Part shown: one piece after another, positions 24,638 through 33,792 of the stretch
How positions within the stretch are numbered: position 1 is the first letter of the stretch
How the letters are laid out: every line of letters starts with the position of its first letter
Assembly: GCA_036504815.1 (NCBI GenBank)
Contig: DASXUN010000021.1
Span: 1 to 64,000 of the forward strand
Source of the DNA: Gemmatimonadaceae bacterium
GTDB taxonomy: Bacteria; Gemmatimonadota; Gemmatimonadetes; Gemmatimonadales; Gemmatimonadaceae
Direction: 5' to 3'
DNA length: 64,000 nt
Translations under genes and position numbers: made by a program
Notes under the pieces: model-generated
Seen by the model: only the letters and a program-made list of their open reading frames with translations
What the model was told of the DNA's origin: nothing
Databases searched by the model: none

Positions 24638-25630
24638 TCAGCGTTTTGCCGCCTCCAGCACGCCCATCGCCCCCTTGGTCGCGTCGGCGAAGGCATGCGA
24701 CACGAAGGGATAGACCCCTGGTTCGGCGAGCCGAAGTTCGAAGATGGCGCCGCCGCCCACCGGTACATTGTACGTCTGAACCCCCTTCAATGGCGAGCCG
24801 AACGCATCCGCGTAGATGGCGTCGAAGATGGCGCCGACGACGTGGAATGAACTGGTGCGGTTGGGGCCGGCGTTGACGACGTACAGGCGAATGGGCGTGC
24901 GTGGCTTCACCGCAATCGGGTGCGTGGCGTAGCGCGAGGCCACGCCGTTGAATGTCACGAAATCGGGTGACGCGCCCAGCAGCTTCTGCCAGTCGAGCGC
25001 TCGCAGCGAGTCCTTCCCCTGCCCGGCCCCCATGTAGAACTCGCTCTGCACCAGCACGAACTCCTGCGCCGCCGGACGCGGCGAGACTGGATCGATGATC
25101 AGCGCCCCGTACATGCCGTTGGCGATGTGGGCGGCCACCGGGGCCGTGCCGCAGTGGTACATGAACGCGCCGGGAACCCGCGGCACGAACGTAAACTGGA
25201 TGCTGTCCTTGGGATTCACGTTGCGATACGCGCGATTGGGCGCAATCTCGGCGGCGTGAAAGTCCATCGAGTGCGGCATGTTGGCGCCGTTCACCAGGGT
25301 GAACTCGATGGTGTCGCCGACGGTGGCGCGCAGCACCGGACCGGGGACGATCGAGTCGAAGGTCCAGGCGTCATACCAGACGCCGGTGGAGACCTCGTGA
25401 CGCACGGCAACGCTCGTCATCCGGATGCGGTGTCGACGTGCGCTGCTGCGCGGCGGGGCGTCAGCCGCGCGATCCGGCTTCGTGGTCGCTGCTCCCACGG
25501 GAGCCTCGCCATGCGACATCTCGGCGGGCGGCGTGAGCGGGGCAGCGGTGGAGGGGGCAGCAGCGGGGCGCTGCGGAGCGGGCGAACCGCAGGCGGCGGC
25601 GAGAACCACCGCGACGAGCAGGGGGCGCAT
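24638..25630 (-). CDS. nirK: Copper nitrite reductase, lipoprotein NirK/AniA type
   Basis: From the ATG at 25630 the product is 330 residues with a lipobox (LAAAC, Cys14) and a flexible Ala/Pro linker, so it should be tethered in the periplasm. Two cupredoxin domains carry the full ligand set of copper nitrite reductases: His120, Asp123 and His125 (MPHSMDFHA), His159-Cys160 (MYHCG), His168 and Met173 (HIANGMYG), His263 (SSFHVVG) and His312 (FVSHAF). His120, His159 and His312 can bind type 2 copper, with Asp123 and His263 as the catalytic pair. HCxxAPVxxHIANGMYG closely matches Neisseria AniA. The expected reaction is nitrite to nitric oxide. The open frame extends 19 codons upstream, but that segment would destroy the lipoprotein signal. 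Confidence 0.9.
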   Translation of the reverse strand: MRPLLVAVVLAAACGSPAPQRPAAAPSTAAPLTPPAEMSHGEAPVGAATTKPDRAADAPPRSSARRHRIRMTSVAVRHEVSTGVWYDAWTFDSIVPGPVLRATVGDTIEFTLVNGANMPHSMDFHAAEIAPNRAYRNVNPKDSIQFTFVPRVPGAFMYHCGTAPVAAHIANGMYGALIIDPVSPRPAAQEFVLVQSEFYMGAGQGKDSLRALDWQKLLGASPDFVTFNGVASRYATHPIAVKPRTPIRLYVVNAGPNRTSSFHVVGAIFDAIYADAFGSPLKGVQTYNVPVGGGAIFELRLAEPGVYPFVSHAFADATKGAMGVLEAAKR

Positions 25631-25692
25631 AAGATTCTCGGGGGGCAAGAAGTATGTGATATACCATAATACCCCGCGCAGTGCCAAACGAT

Positions 25693-25724
25693 GCGGCCGC
25701 CGCGCGTTGGAGCGCGGCGGCCGC
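25693..25724 (-). terminator. GC-rich hairpin between the TPR gene and nirK
   Basis: GCGGCCGCCGCGC (25693-25705) and GCGCGGCGGCCGC (25712-25724) form a perfect 13-bp stem with a 6-nt loop, 17 bp after the TPR gene stop. The trailing sequence on the minus strand (ATCGTTTGG) is only modestly T-rich, so termination efficiency is uncertain. Confidence 0.65.
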
Positions 25725-25741
25725 CTCGGTACGCCTGGGAG

Positions 25742-26617
25742 CTACGGCGTCGCCAGCTTCTTCCGCGCGAAGGGCCGCGTGAAGGCCGCTGGCGGGTTGT
25801 GGGCTCCGGCCGCCAGGTCGTAGGCCTTCTGGAAGAATTCCTTCGCCTTTACCGCCTGCCCCTGCTTCTCGTACGTCATTCCGAGGAGCGCGTGCATGAA
25901 CGGATCGCGTTCATTGCCGCGCAGGGCAAGCGCCTTCGTCAGGTTGGCTTCGGCGGTGGCGAGGTCGCCGGTGTACAGCGCGACATAGCCCGTGAGGTAC
26001 GGGAAGAATCGTTCCTGCTGGCGTGCCATCGCCGTGTCGCTGTCCAGCGCCTTGCGGGCGGCGGCCACATGCTGGGCCGCCCCCTTCTTGTCGCCATGAC
26101 GGGCGGCCAGACGCGCGAGCGCGTGCTCCAGTCGGAAGTCCCACAGGCTCTTCGGGTGCGTCCGCGGCTCCGGTTCCTTGTTCCCGAGTTCGCTCCCCAG
26201 GCGATAGTACTTGTCCGCTGCCTTCAGGTCGCCGGCGTCAATGCAAATGCGCGCCGCTTCGTTGGCCATTTCGCCCTGCTGGTAGAACGCGTTCTGCGGC
26301 TCCTCGGCTTCACGCGTCTTCCAGTACGCGATCACCATCTCCTCGTACTTGACGGTGTTCGCGCAGTCGCCGTCGAAGGCATACGACATGGCCATGGCGC
26401 GCTGCGACGTGGCCTTGGCGGCGGCGTTGGGTGCGCTGGCGATGAGCGCCTGAAAGATCTCGCGCGCCTTGGCGGTCTCGCCGTCGGCGTCGAGGCGGCT
26501 GGCGAGGCGCGTGCTGTCTGCGCGCGGCGAGGGCTGTTGCGCGCCCGGCGGAGCGGCCTGGGCAGCGAGCGCGAGCGGCAGAACGGCAACGACAAGCAGC
26601 AGGGGGCGAAGCGACAT
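25742..26617 (-). CDS. Exported tetratricopeptide-repeat protein
   Basis: The ATG at 26617 gives 291 residues with a signal peptide (MSLRPLLLVVAVLPLALAAQAA). The rest is helical with degenerate TPR units: LDADGETAKAREIFQALIASAPN, YYRLGSELGNKEP, ARLAARHGDKKGAAQHVAAARKAL, YVALYTGDLATAEANLTKALAL and GMTYEKQGQAVKAKEFFQKAYDLA. TPRs bind proteins or peptides; a periplasmic partner is likely. It lies upstream of nirK on the same strand but is separated by a hairpin, so a functional link is uncertain. Two Cys (DCANT, ICIDAG) are present. Confidence 0.78.
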   Translation of the reverse strand: MSLRPLLLVVAVLPLALAAQAAPPGAQQPSPRADSTRLASRLDADGETAKAREIFQALIASAPNAAAKATSQRAMAMSYAFDGDCANTVKYEEMVIAYWKTREAEEPQNAFYQQGEMANEAARICIDAGDLKAADKYYRLGSELGNKEPEPRTHPKSLWDFRLEHALARLAARHGDKKGAAQHVAAARKALDSDTAMARQQERFFPYLTGYVALYTGDLATAEANLTKALALRGNERDPFMHALLGMTYEKQGQAVKAKEFFQKAYDLAAGAHNPPAAFTRPFARKKLATP

Positions 26618-26758
26618 GGGCACTCCGAAGATGTGGGCAGAGGCTCGGGAGGTCGCCGCCTGACCAGCGGCGGCAGTGACCGCTAGTATATAGTCGCCGC
26701 GCACCGCGCAGGCATCCAGTCACCCCGCCCGGCCGGTTGGCACCAGAGGAGCGATCCG

Positions 26759-28006
26759 ATGAACAAGCGCGACTTCATTCGCACGATGGGCGGCGTCTCG
26801 GCCGGCCTCGTGTTTGGTCCAGACCTGCTCGCGCAGTATGCGGCCGTCCCGGCCACGGCGCTCGCCGAGGATGAGCCGTTCTGGGCGGCGGTCCGCGCCA
26901 AGTTCAAGCTGAACCCCGACTACATCAACCTCGAGAACGGCTACTACTGCTTCCAGCCGGAAGAGGTGCTCGAAGGTTTCATGGGGCACGTGCGCCGCAT
27001 CAATTACATGGGCTCGCGCTACATGCGCACGGTGAAAGACGAGGACAAGCTGCGCGTGCGCACCCGGCTGGCCGCGATGGCGGGCTGTTCGCCGGCCGAA
27101 CTGATCATCACGCGCAACACCACCGAGTCGCTCGACACCGTGATCGCCGGCTTCGACTGGAAGCCGGGCGACGAGGCGGTGATGGCCAATCAGGATTACG
27201 GCGCGATGCTCGACCAGTTCCGGTTGCAGGCGCGCCGGTTCGGGATGATCAACCGCTTCGTGGACGTGCCCATCAATCCGGCGAGCGACGACGAGGTCGT
27301 GCAAGTGTACGCGAACGCCATCACGCCCAGGACGCGCCTGTTGATGATCTGCCACATGGTGAACATCACCGGCCACGTGCTCCCGGTGCGCGCCATCTGC
27401 GACATGGCGCACGCCCGCGGGGTGCAGGTGATGGTGGACGGCGCGCACGCCTTCGCCCATCTCGACTTCAGGATTCCCGACCTCCACTGCGATTACTACG
27501 GCGCGTCACTGCATAAATGGCTGTCGGTTCCGCTCGGCGCGGGAATCCTGTACGTGAAGAAGGATCGCATCGCCGGGCTATGGCCCATCTACGGCGACGG
27601 CGCGCCCGACGACGATATCCGCAAGCTGAACCATACCGGCACGCACCCGTGCCATACGGACCTCGGCATCGAGAATGCCATCGCGTTTCACGAGGCGATC
27701 GGGAACGCGCGCAAGGAGGCGCGCCTGCGCTTCCTGCAGCGCTACTGGAGCGACCAGGTGCGCGGACGTCCGAAGTTCATCCTTAACACGCCAGCGGATC
27801 CCGCGCGATCGTGCGGCATCGCCAACGTGGGCATCGAGGGCGTGAAGCCGGCCGACCTGATGAAGATGCTGTTCGAGCAGCACCACATCTGGACGGTGGC
27901 CATCGATGGCGCCGGCGTGCGCGGGGTGCGCGTGACGCCGCAGGTGTACACCACGACCGCGGAACTGGATGCGTTCGTGAAGGCGCTGAAGGCGATCGCC
28001 GCGTAG
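26759..28006 (+). CDS. Exported class V aminotransferase-fold protein (epimerase/desulfurase-like)
   Basis: The 415-residue product starts MNKRDFIRTMGGVSAGLVFGP, a short leader of Tat-like character but with KR rather than RR, so the export route is uncertain. The class V PLP fold follows: YINLENGYYCFQPEEVLEG, ITRNTTESLDTVIAG, HMVNITGHVLPVRAICDMAHARGVQVMVDGAHAF, and YYGASLHKWLSVPLGAGILYVKK, in which the Lys should bind PLP. This is the isopenicillin-N-epimerase/cysteine-desulfurase-like branch (CefD group). Late motifs such as GVRVTPQVYTTTAELDAFV fit too. The substrate is unknown. A strong bidirectional terminator follows. Confidence 0.85.
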   Translation: MNKRDFIRTMGGVSAGLVFGPDLLAQYAAVPATALAEDEPFWAAVRAKFKLNPDYINLENGYYCFQPEEVLEGFMGHVRRINYMGSRYMRTVKDEDKLRVRTRLAAMAGCSPAELIITRNTTESLDTVIAGFDWKPGDEAVMANQDYGAMLDQFRLQARRFGMINRFVDVPINPASDDEVVQVYANAITPRTRLLMICHMVNITGHVLPVRAICDMAHARGVQVMVDGAHAFAHLDFRIPDLHCDYYGASLHKWLSVPLGAGILYVKKDRIAGLWPIYGDGAPDDDIRKLNHTGTHPCHTDLGIENAIAFHEAIGNARKEARLRFLQRYWSDQVRGRPKFILNTPADPARSCGIANVGIEGVKPADLMKMLFEQHHIWTVAIDGAGVRGVRVTPQVYTTTAELDAFVKALKAIAA

Positions 28007-28021
28007 CGCGCCCCGTTTGCA

Positions 28022-28060
28022 CACGAGCCCCTCGCGCCGTGGTGGCGCGAGGGGCTCGTG
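28022..28060. terminator. Bidirectional terminator between convergent genes
   Basis: CACGAGCCCCTCGCGCC (28022-28038) pairs perfectly over 17 bp with GGCGCGAGGGGCTCGTG (28044-28060) around a 5-nt loop. It lies 15 bp after the class V aminotransferase stop and 16 bp before the end of the LVIVD-repeat gene. No long T run is present on either side, but the stem is very stable. Confidence 0.78.
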
Positions 28061-28076
28061 CAGGTCCGGCGACCCG

Positions 28077-29837
28077 TTACTTCGCCAGTTCCGCCAGCAC
28101 TGCCGCCAGCGCGTGCACGCGCGACGGATCCGCGGCTCCCGTCACGTCCGCAGCCAGCGTCTTGGCGAGCGCCGCATACGCCGACTTGCGCTTCGCGCCG
28201 CTGGCGGCCTCGGCGGCGTCAATCGCCCCGCTGATTGCCGTCGTGCGCGCCGCCGGCAACCCTTGGCCACGCACCAGCTGGTCGAGGTAGGCCCGCGCCA
28301 CCACGGCCTGCGCCGGCCACCAGTTCTTCATCTGGTTCTGCGGGTTGTTCACCTCGTGTTGCACCAGCTTGGCGGCGGCGATCTCGTTGGCGGAGAGCAG
28401 CTCGCTGGGCGCGAGTTCAAGGACGTCGAGTCCCCGCGCGATCTCGGAGCTCCAGATGTATCCGTTGTGCCAGTACGCCGACCACGAACCCCCGATGTGC
28501 AGCGTGTCGGCGTTCACCGGGCCGCGGTCGAAGTAGGCGATCTCCTGCACGTGCGCCGGATCGGTGAAGTCGAAGACGGAGACGCCGCCCTGATACCACC
28601 CCTGCGCCATGAGGTCGCGGCCGGGGACTGGGATGATGGCGCCGTTGTGCGCGACGCAGTTCTCGGTGCTCGTCTGCGCCACCGGAAGCTTGTAGTAGCC
28701 AGCCAGCGTCAGCGCGCGGTCCTTCAGCGTGAAGATGGCGTCGGCGCCCCAGGTGAGCTTGTCACTCGCACGACAGCGCGGCGCGACACCGCCACCCCAC
28801 TCGTCGGTGAAGAGCACCTTGCCGCCGTCGTTGCTGAAGTTCGCCGAGTGCCAGTAGGCGAAGTTGGGGTCCATCACCTCGGCGATGCGCTTGGGATTCG
28901 CCGGGTCCTTGATGTCGAGGATGATGCCGTTGCCCGAGCAGGCGCCCGCCGCGAGTCCGATGGCGGGGTATGCCGTGATGTCATGGCATTGGTCCGTCCG
29001 GGCCGTCGCCTGCGTCCCGGCGCCGTGCTCACCGCCCTTCCACAACCCGGCGATCGCGCCCGAGGAGTCGGCAAAGATGCGCGGGGTGTTCACCACCTTC
29101 GCCTCGGCCGGATTGGCCAGCGGGACGCGAATGACCTCGATGCGGAAGAGCGACGTATTGGGATCCTTGTCCGGCAGGGCGCCCGAGCATCCCGCCAGTT
29201 CGTTCGGCGACCGGACCAGGCTCGTGCCCTGGACGTAGATGTAGACGACCCCCTTGTCCTTGGGATCCTCGACGAGCGTGTGGGTGTGCGAGCCGCGGCA
29301 TGTCTGCACCTGCGTGATGAGCGTCGGGTGCTCGATGTCGCTGATGTCGAAGATTCGCACGCCGCGGAAACGCTCGGCGCTGACGGTGTCCTTCACCCCG
29401 CCAGCGGCACAGTCGACGCGTCCACGCGTCTCTTCCACCGACATGAACATCAGGTGGCCCCACACCGACAGGTCGCCCTGTCCGCCCGGACACGGGTAGG
29501 CCGTCGTCAGCTTGAGGTGCCTCGGATCCGACGCGTCCCAGATCTGGAACCCGTTGAAGTTCCCCTGGAAGACATGCTTGCCCGCAAAGGCAAGGTCGGA
29601 GTTCATGAACGAGAAGTTGCCGAGGTTCTTCGCGTCGTACATCGCCTCGGGCTTCCACGTCGTCGAGACGACGTGAAGGTTCCACGCCGCTTCGTCCGCA
29701 TCCTTCCATCCGGATTTCAGGGTGGCACGTGGATCGGTCGTGCTGGCGCCTTGTGCGCCCGCGTGGGAAGCGCTGAGCAGCGCGCTGAACGCGATCGCGG
29801 CCGCGCGCAAGGCGCGGAACGACGGAATGGGGGGCAT
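28077..29837 (-). CDS. Exported LVIVD-repeat beta-propeller protein
   Basis: The ATG at 29837 was chosen for its signal peptide (MPPIPSFRALRAAAIAFSALLSASHAGAQ), giving 586 residues. The body contains repeats of the LVIVD type, each with a short I-x-D-x-S/T-P-x-x-P unit: FQIWDASDPRHLKL, VRIFDISDIEHPTLI, GIILDIKDPANPKRI and VSVFDFTDPAHVQEI. These blades form a propeller typical of secreted proteins with unknown binding partners. Several Cys lie in the propeller (YPCPGGQGD, VDCAAGG, QTCRGSH). The C-terminal 130 residues are helical and Ala-rich. It is last in a four-gene operon with the DUF305, BNR and penicillin acylase genes. Confidence 0.88.
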   Translation of the reverse strand: MPPIPSFRALRAAAIAFSALLSASHAGAQGASTTDPRATLKSGWKDADEAAWNLHVVSTTWKPEAMYDAKNLGNFSFMNSDLAFAGKHVFQGNFNGFQIWDASDPRHLKLTTAYPCPGGQGDLSVWGHLMFMSVEETRGRVDCAAGGVKDTVSAERFRGVRIFDISDIEHPTLITQVQTCRGSHTHTLVEDPKDKGVVYIYVQGTSLVRSPNELAGCSGALPDKDPNTSLFRIEVIRVPLANPAEAKVVNTPRIFADSSGAIAGLWKGGEHGAGTQATARTDQCHDITAYPAIGLAAGACSGNGIILDIKDPANPKRIAEVMDPNFAYWHSANFSNDGGKVLFTDEWGGGVAPRCRASDKLTWGADAIFTLKDRALTLAGYYKLPVAQTSTENCVAHNGAIIPVPGRDLMAQGWYQGGVSVFDFTDPAHVQEIAYFDRGPVNADTLHIGGSWSAYWHNGYIWSSEIARGLDVLELAPSELLSANEIAAAKLVQHEVNNPQNQMKNWWPAQAVVARAYLDQLVRGQGLPAARTTAISGAIDAAEAASGAKRKSAYAALAKTLAADVTGAADPSRVHALAAVLAELAK

Positions 29838-29868
29838 TCGTACCTCGGTTGGTGATGGAGTCGGGCAG

Positions 29869-30471
29869 TTACTTCGACGGCAGGTTGGACAGCATCGCTC
29901 GCATGCGGGCGATTTCCGCGCGCTGGTCGGCATCGACGTCAGACGCGAACCGGAAGATGGCGGTGTTCTGTGCCGCTCCGGTAGTGGCAAAGAGCGCCGC
30001 GACCATGTCGAGCGCTCCCGAATGGTGCTGGATCATCCCGCTCAGGAACAGTCGATCGAAGGCGGCGCCGCGGGCTGCCTTGAGGTCCGTCATCTGCGCC
30101 CGGGTGAGCATCCCCGGCATCATCGGCATGTCGTGGTCGCCCATGTCCATTCCGAGATGCGGCAGCGGATCAGGCGCTTCTTGCCCGTGCGCGCGGAGCC
30201 ATTGCTGCATCATGGCGATCTCGTCCTTCTGGGAGACGTCGATGCGTTCGCCGCGCGAACGCAACAGCGGTGAGGTGGTGCGGTCGGCGATGAGCCGCAC
30301 CATCTCGATGGCCTGCGCATGATGATGGATCATGCCCTGCATGAACTGCACGTCGGCGGCCGCCGGGGCACCGGCCGCCTGCGCCGATGCCGCGCGCGGG
30401 GATGCCGCGCTGGCCGCCGCACAGGAAACGGCCAGCGCCATCCTGAAGATCAGTCGGCGACCCACGGTCAC
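29869..30471 (-). CDS. Exported DUF305 protein
   Basis: A GTG start at 30471 overlaps the upstream BNR gene stop by four bases (GTGA), giving 200 residues with an export signal ending AASAQAAG. The DUF305 ferritin-like helical bundle is clear from two His-rich half motifs: FMQGMIHHHAQAIEM and FLSGMIQHHSGALDM, with MMQQWLRAHGQEAP and a Met/His-rich linker (MDMGDHDMPMMPGML). These residues could bind copper or other metals, a property reported or suspected for some DUF305 proteins; here it is inference. The overlap indicates translational coupling with the BNR protein. Confidence 0.9.
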   Translation of the reverse strand: MTVGRRLIFRMALAVSCAAASAASPRAASAQAAGAPAAADVQFMQGMIHHHAQAIEMVRLIADRTTSPLLRSRGERIDVSQKDEIAMMQQWLRAHGQEAPDPLPHLGMDMGDHDMPMMPGMLTRAQMTDLKAARGAAFDRLFLSGMIQHHSGALDMVAALFATTGAAQNTAIFRFASDVDADQRAEIARMRAMLSNLPSK

Positions 30472-33400
30472 GGCGTCACGAGCGGTGTGAGCCCCGCCGC
30501 CTTCCGCTTGGCATTGAGCGCGGCGAGGCGAGTCGTCTTGAGCGCCGTCCACCGCTTCATCACCTCGTCGAGCTGCTTGCCCGCCGCGGTGCACGCCGCT
30601 ACCTGGCGCGTCGTCGGTGCAACTTCCGCTCCCTGCATCGCCATCGCCGCGCCCATCAGCGTGCCGCTCACGCTCGAGAGCGTCGGCGGACCGGCCGGCG
30701 CGCCGAAGCGGCCGCCAAACCCGCGTCCGCCACGGCCACGCGCTGGCGCCGGAGCAATCGAATCGAGCGCCGCCTTCAGCGCATCCACCTCAGCGCCGGA
30801 TTCGTTCGCCAGCCTGGCCGCCAGCGCGCGTGCCTCGGCGAACGCCGCGCGCGCCGAGTTGGCGCCATCCCACATCTGCCGCGACAGCGCGTGCAGCGGC
30901 GCGAGCGCGGCGGCCGGCGTCTTCACGCGCGGATCGAGCTTCACCGTGATGGGTTGCGTGTACGCGGCCCCGGCGGCCCCGTCGACCGTCAGCCGCACGT
31001 TGTAAGCGCCCGGCGGCGCCCACGGCGAGTTCTCGGGAAGCATCGCGCGTCCGGGCACGGCGCCGGTGGCATCCACGTCACCCGCGGCGTTCACATCCTC
31101 CACCGGAGGCGGCTGCAGACGCATGTCCCACGTGACGCGATGCATTCCGGCCGACGCGCCGAAGATCTCCGGCTCGCCCGGCCAGTAGAGCGGCAGCCCG
31201 CAAAAGGTTGCCGAGATGTTCTGCTGGCAGATCTTGTCGTAGGCCGCGCGGTCGAGCGCCGGATGCGGGTTCAGCACCGGCTCCTTGCTGGAGTACGTGC
31301 GCACCACGACTCCCTTCGCGTCGAGGATCTCGACTTTCACGTCGCCCGCTGCGTGCGGCAAGAAGTAGTCGAGGATGGCCCCGGGCGGCGGGTTCTGGCC
31401 TGCCGGCACCTCGGGCGGCAGGGGCGTTGGTTCGTTGGTGCCGAACCGGATGCGCAGCGCCGGCATTGGCTTCACGAGGAACGCCTTGTGCGACGCGGCG
31501 GCCTGCGCAATCTCCGCGGCCTGCCGGATGGGCGTCAGGTTGTCGAGGATCCAGAAGCCGCGTCCGTGCGTCCCGGCCACGAGGTCGGCGCACTGGCATA
31601 TGCTGTCATCCTTCACCTTGATGTCGCGCACCGAGATGGCGGGCATGTTGTTGCGCAGCGACTGCCACTGCGCACCGTCGTCGTACGACACCCAGACCTG
31701 CGCATCGGTGGCGGCGTAAAGCAGCCCCTTCACGCGCGAATCTTCGCGGATGGAATTTGCCGGATAGTTGGTGTTGATGCCGGCGTTGATCTCCGTCCAC
31801 GTCTTGCCGCCGTCGTGCGTCTTCCAGAAGTGCGGCTTGTGGTCGTCGATGCGCAGCGTGTTCGCCGCGATGTACGCGGTCAGCCGGTCGTGACGTCCCG
31901 CTTCCATGTTGTAGATGCGCGTCCACGCCTTGAGGCCGGCGGGCGTCACGTTCGTCCACGTTGCGCCGCCATCCACCGTCACCTGCACCTGGCCGTCGTC
32001 GGTGCCGGCCCAGAGCACCTTCGCGTCCTTGTATGACGGCGCAAGCGCCGTAATCGCGCCGAGTGCGGAGTCCTTCACGACGGATGCGTACTTGCCGGCG
32101 CTTGTCGGCACGTCCCACTTCTTGCCGCGCGTCAGGTCAGGGCTGATGCGCGACCACGTGAGGCCGCGGTCGGCCGTCCTCCAGACGGCGTTCGACGCAT
32201 AGAACAGCAGGTCGGCGTTCACCGGCGAGAAGCTCAACGGCATCGTCCGCACGTTGCGGTTGAACGCCTCGCCGTTGGGGCCGCGCGCTGACATGTCGGG
32301 GCCCACCTGCGTCGTCTGCCGCGTGCGACGGTCCCAGCGCGACACGCCCTGACGCGCGCTGCCGAACACCACGTCGGGATCGCGCGGGTCGGGCGCGGCA
32401 ACGCCGTACTCCTGGATGTTCACCGGGGTCCAGTCGCGGAACGTGATCTGGCCGTCCATCGACCGGCTGTCCACGCACGCCGAGCCGCTGTCCTGCTGCC
32501 CCGCGCACAGGCGGTACGGGAAGGCGTTGTCGGCGGTGACGTGGAACATCGCCGCCGTGTTCTGCGTGTACCAGTTGCTCCACGAGACGCCGCGGTTGGC
32601 CGAGATCACCGCGCCCTGATCGGAGATCGCGATCAGGATGTCGGGGTTGTTGGGGTTGATCCAGATCCGCTGATAGTCATCGCCGCCCGGCGCGCCGCGC
32701 ACGGCCGACCAGTTCAGCCCGCCGTCCTCGGTGCGCCACATCACGGTGGACGCGCTGTAGATGACGCTCTCGTTCTTGGGATCCACGACGATGGGCGGCA
32801 GGTCGCCGCCGCCGATGCGCCCAAGCGGGCGCGGGTCGGGAGTGCGACGCGGCTTGCCATCGGGCCCGTTCACGGCCAGCTGCCAGTGTTCGCCGCGATC
32901 AGTCGAACGGTAGAACGCGACGGGTCCGGACGCGCCGTTCGCCAGCGCTGGCGCAACCATCGCATACACCAACTGCGGATTGCTCGGCGCGATCGCGATG
33001 TTCGCCTGCAGCACGCTGGCCGGCAGGCCATCCGTCAGCTGCTTCCACGTGCTGCCGCCGTCCGTGGACTTGAAGATGCCGTTGCCGCCGCCGCCGAACG
33101 TGCTCCCCTCATAGAAGGTCTGCTGCTGCTGCCAGAGCGTGGCGTACACGATGTTCGGATCGATTGGATCGATGCGCACTTCATTGGCGCTCGTATACTC
33201 GTCTTTGTACAGCACCTTGGCGAACGTCTTGCCGCCGTCGGTCGAACGGAAGATGCCGCGCTCGGCGTTCGGGCCATAGGGATGGCCGAGAACCGCCACA
33301 AAGAAGCGGTCGGGATTCCGCGGATCCACGTCGATGTACGCGATCATCTGGCTGTCGAACAGACCGAGATGCGTCCACGTCTTCCCCGCGTCGGTGGACT

Positions 33401-33770
33401 TGTAGACGCCGAGCCCGGTGGCCAGGTCGGGACGAATGATCCCCGCTCCCGTGCCCACGTAGATGACGTTGGGGTTCGACGGCGCGACGGCGATGGCGCC
33501 GATGGAGCCCGTTCCTTCCTTGTCGAAGATCGGCTCCCAGTTGTTGCCGTAGTCGGTGGAGCGCCAGACGCCGCCGTTGTCGAAGCCAACATACGCTACG
33601 TTCGGCTGGCTCGGCACGCCGACCGCGGCGCGGCCGCGCCCCGCGCGGTTGGGGCCGATCTGCCGCCACTGCATCGCCGCGGACGGCGTCGGTGCCTGCG
33701 CCGGCAGCGCGTCCACGACCAGCACGAGCGTGAGCGCGACGACGGTCGCGCGGGCAAGGAAAGTTCGCAC
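30468..33770 (-). CDS. Exported BNR-repeat / sortilin (VPS10)-like beta-propeller protein
   Basis: The GTG at 33770 follows an AGGTG and gives a signal peptide (VRTFLARATVVALTLVLVVDALPAQA) and 1100 residues. Many Asp-box/BNR units are present: VWRSTDYGNNWEP, VYKSTDAGKTWTHL, IFRSTDGGKTFAKV, IFKSTDGGSTWKQL, FYRSTDRGEHWQL, MWRTEDGGLNWSAV, VWRTADRGLTWSRI and FWKTHDGGKTWTEI. They form one or two large propellers like VPS10/sortilin domains. The last 300 residues carry a beta-sandwich-like part and a helical, Arg/Gly-rich tail (RGRGGRGFGGRFG). Bacterial members are usually annotated as glycosyl hydrolases, but no glycosidase catalytic residues are evident. It sits between the penicillin acylase and DUF305 genes in one operon. 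Confidence 0.9.
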   Translation of the reverse strand: MRTFLARATVVALTLVLVVDALPAQAPTPSAAMQWRQIGPNRAGRGRAAVGVPSQPNVAYVGFDNGGVWRSTDYGNNWEPIFDKEGTGSIGAIAVAPSNPNVIYVGTGAGIIRPDLATGLGVYKSTDAGKTWTHLGLFDSQMIAYIDVDPRNPDRFFVAVLGHPYGPNAERGIFRSTDGGKTFAKVLYKDEYTSANEVRIDPIDPNIVYATLWQQQQTFYEGSTFGGGGNGIFKSTDGGSTWKQLTDGLPASVLQANIAIAPSNPQLVYAMVAPALANGASGPVAFYRSTDRGEHWQLAVNGPDGKPRRTPDPRPLGRIGGGDLPPIVVDPKNESVIYSASTVMWRTEDGGLNWSAVRGAPGGDDYQRIWINPNNPDILIAISDQGAVISANRGVSWSNWYTQNTAAMFHVTADNAFPYRLCAGQQDSGSACVDSRSMDGQITFRDWTPVNIQEYGVAAPDPRDPDVVFGSARQGVSRWDRRTRQTTQVGPDMSARGPNGEAFNRNVRTMPLSFSPVNADLLFYASNAVWRTADRGLTWSRISPDLTRGKKWDVPTSAGKYASVVKDSALGAITALAPSYKDAKVLWAGTDDGQVQVTVDGGATWTNVTPAGLKAWTRIYNMEAGRHDRLTAYIAANTLRIDDHKPHFWKTHDGGKTWTEINAGINTNYPANSIREDSRVKGLLYAATDAQVWVSYDDGAQWQSLRNNMPAISVRDIKVKDDSICQCADLVAGTHGRGFWILDNLTPIRQAAEIAQAAASHKAFLVKPMPALRIRFGTNEPTPLPPEVPAGQNPPPGAILDYFLPHAAGDVKVEILDAKGVVVRTYSSKEPVLNPHPALDRAAYDKICQQNISATFCGLPLYWPGEPEIFGASAGMHRVTWDMRLQPPPVEDVNAAGDVDATGAVPGRAMLPENSPWAPPGAYNVRLTVDGAAGAAYTQPITVKLDPRVKTPAAALAPLHALSRQMWDGANSARAAFAEARALAARLANESGAEVDALKAALDSIAPAPARGRGGRGFGGRFGAPAGPPTLSSVSGTLMGAAMAMQGAEVAPTTRQVAACTAAGKQLDEVMKRWTALKTTRLAALNAKRKAAGLTPLVTP

Positions 33771-33792
33771 GGAATTCACCTGGGCTGGAGGG

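Noticed and set aside
25650-25680. Possible FNR/CRP-like site upstream of nirK (TGTGATATACCA region)
   Set aside because: The half-sites are not symmetric enough to match an FNR or CRP dyad, and no NO- or oxygen-responsive motif could be supported.
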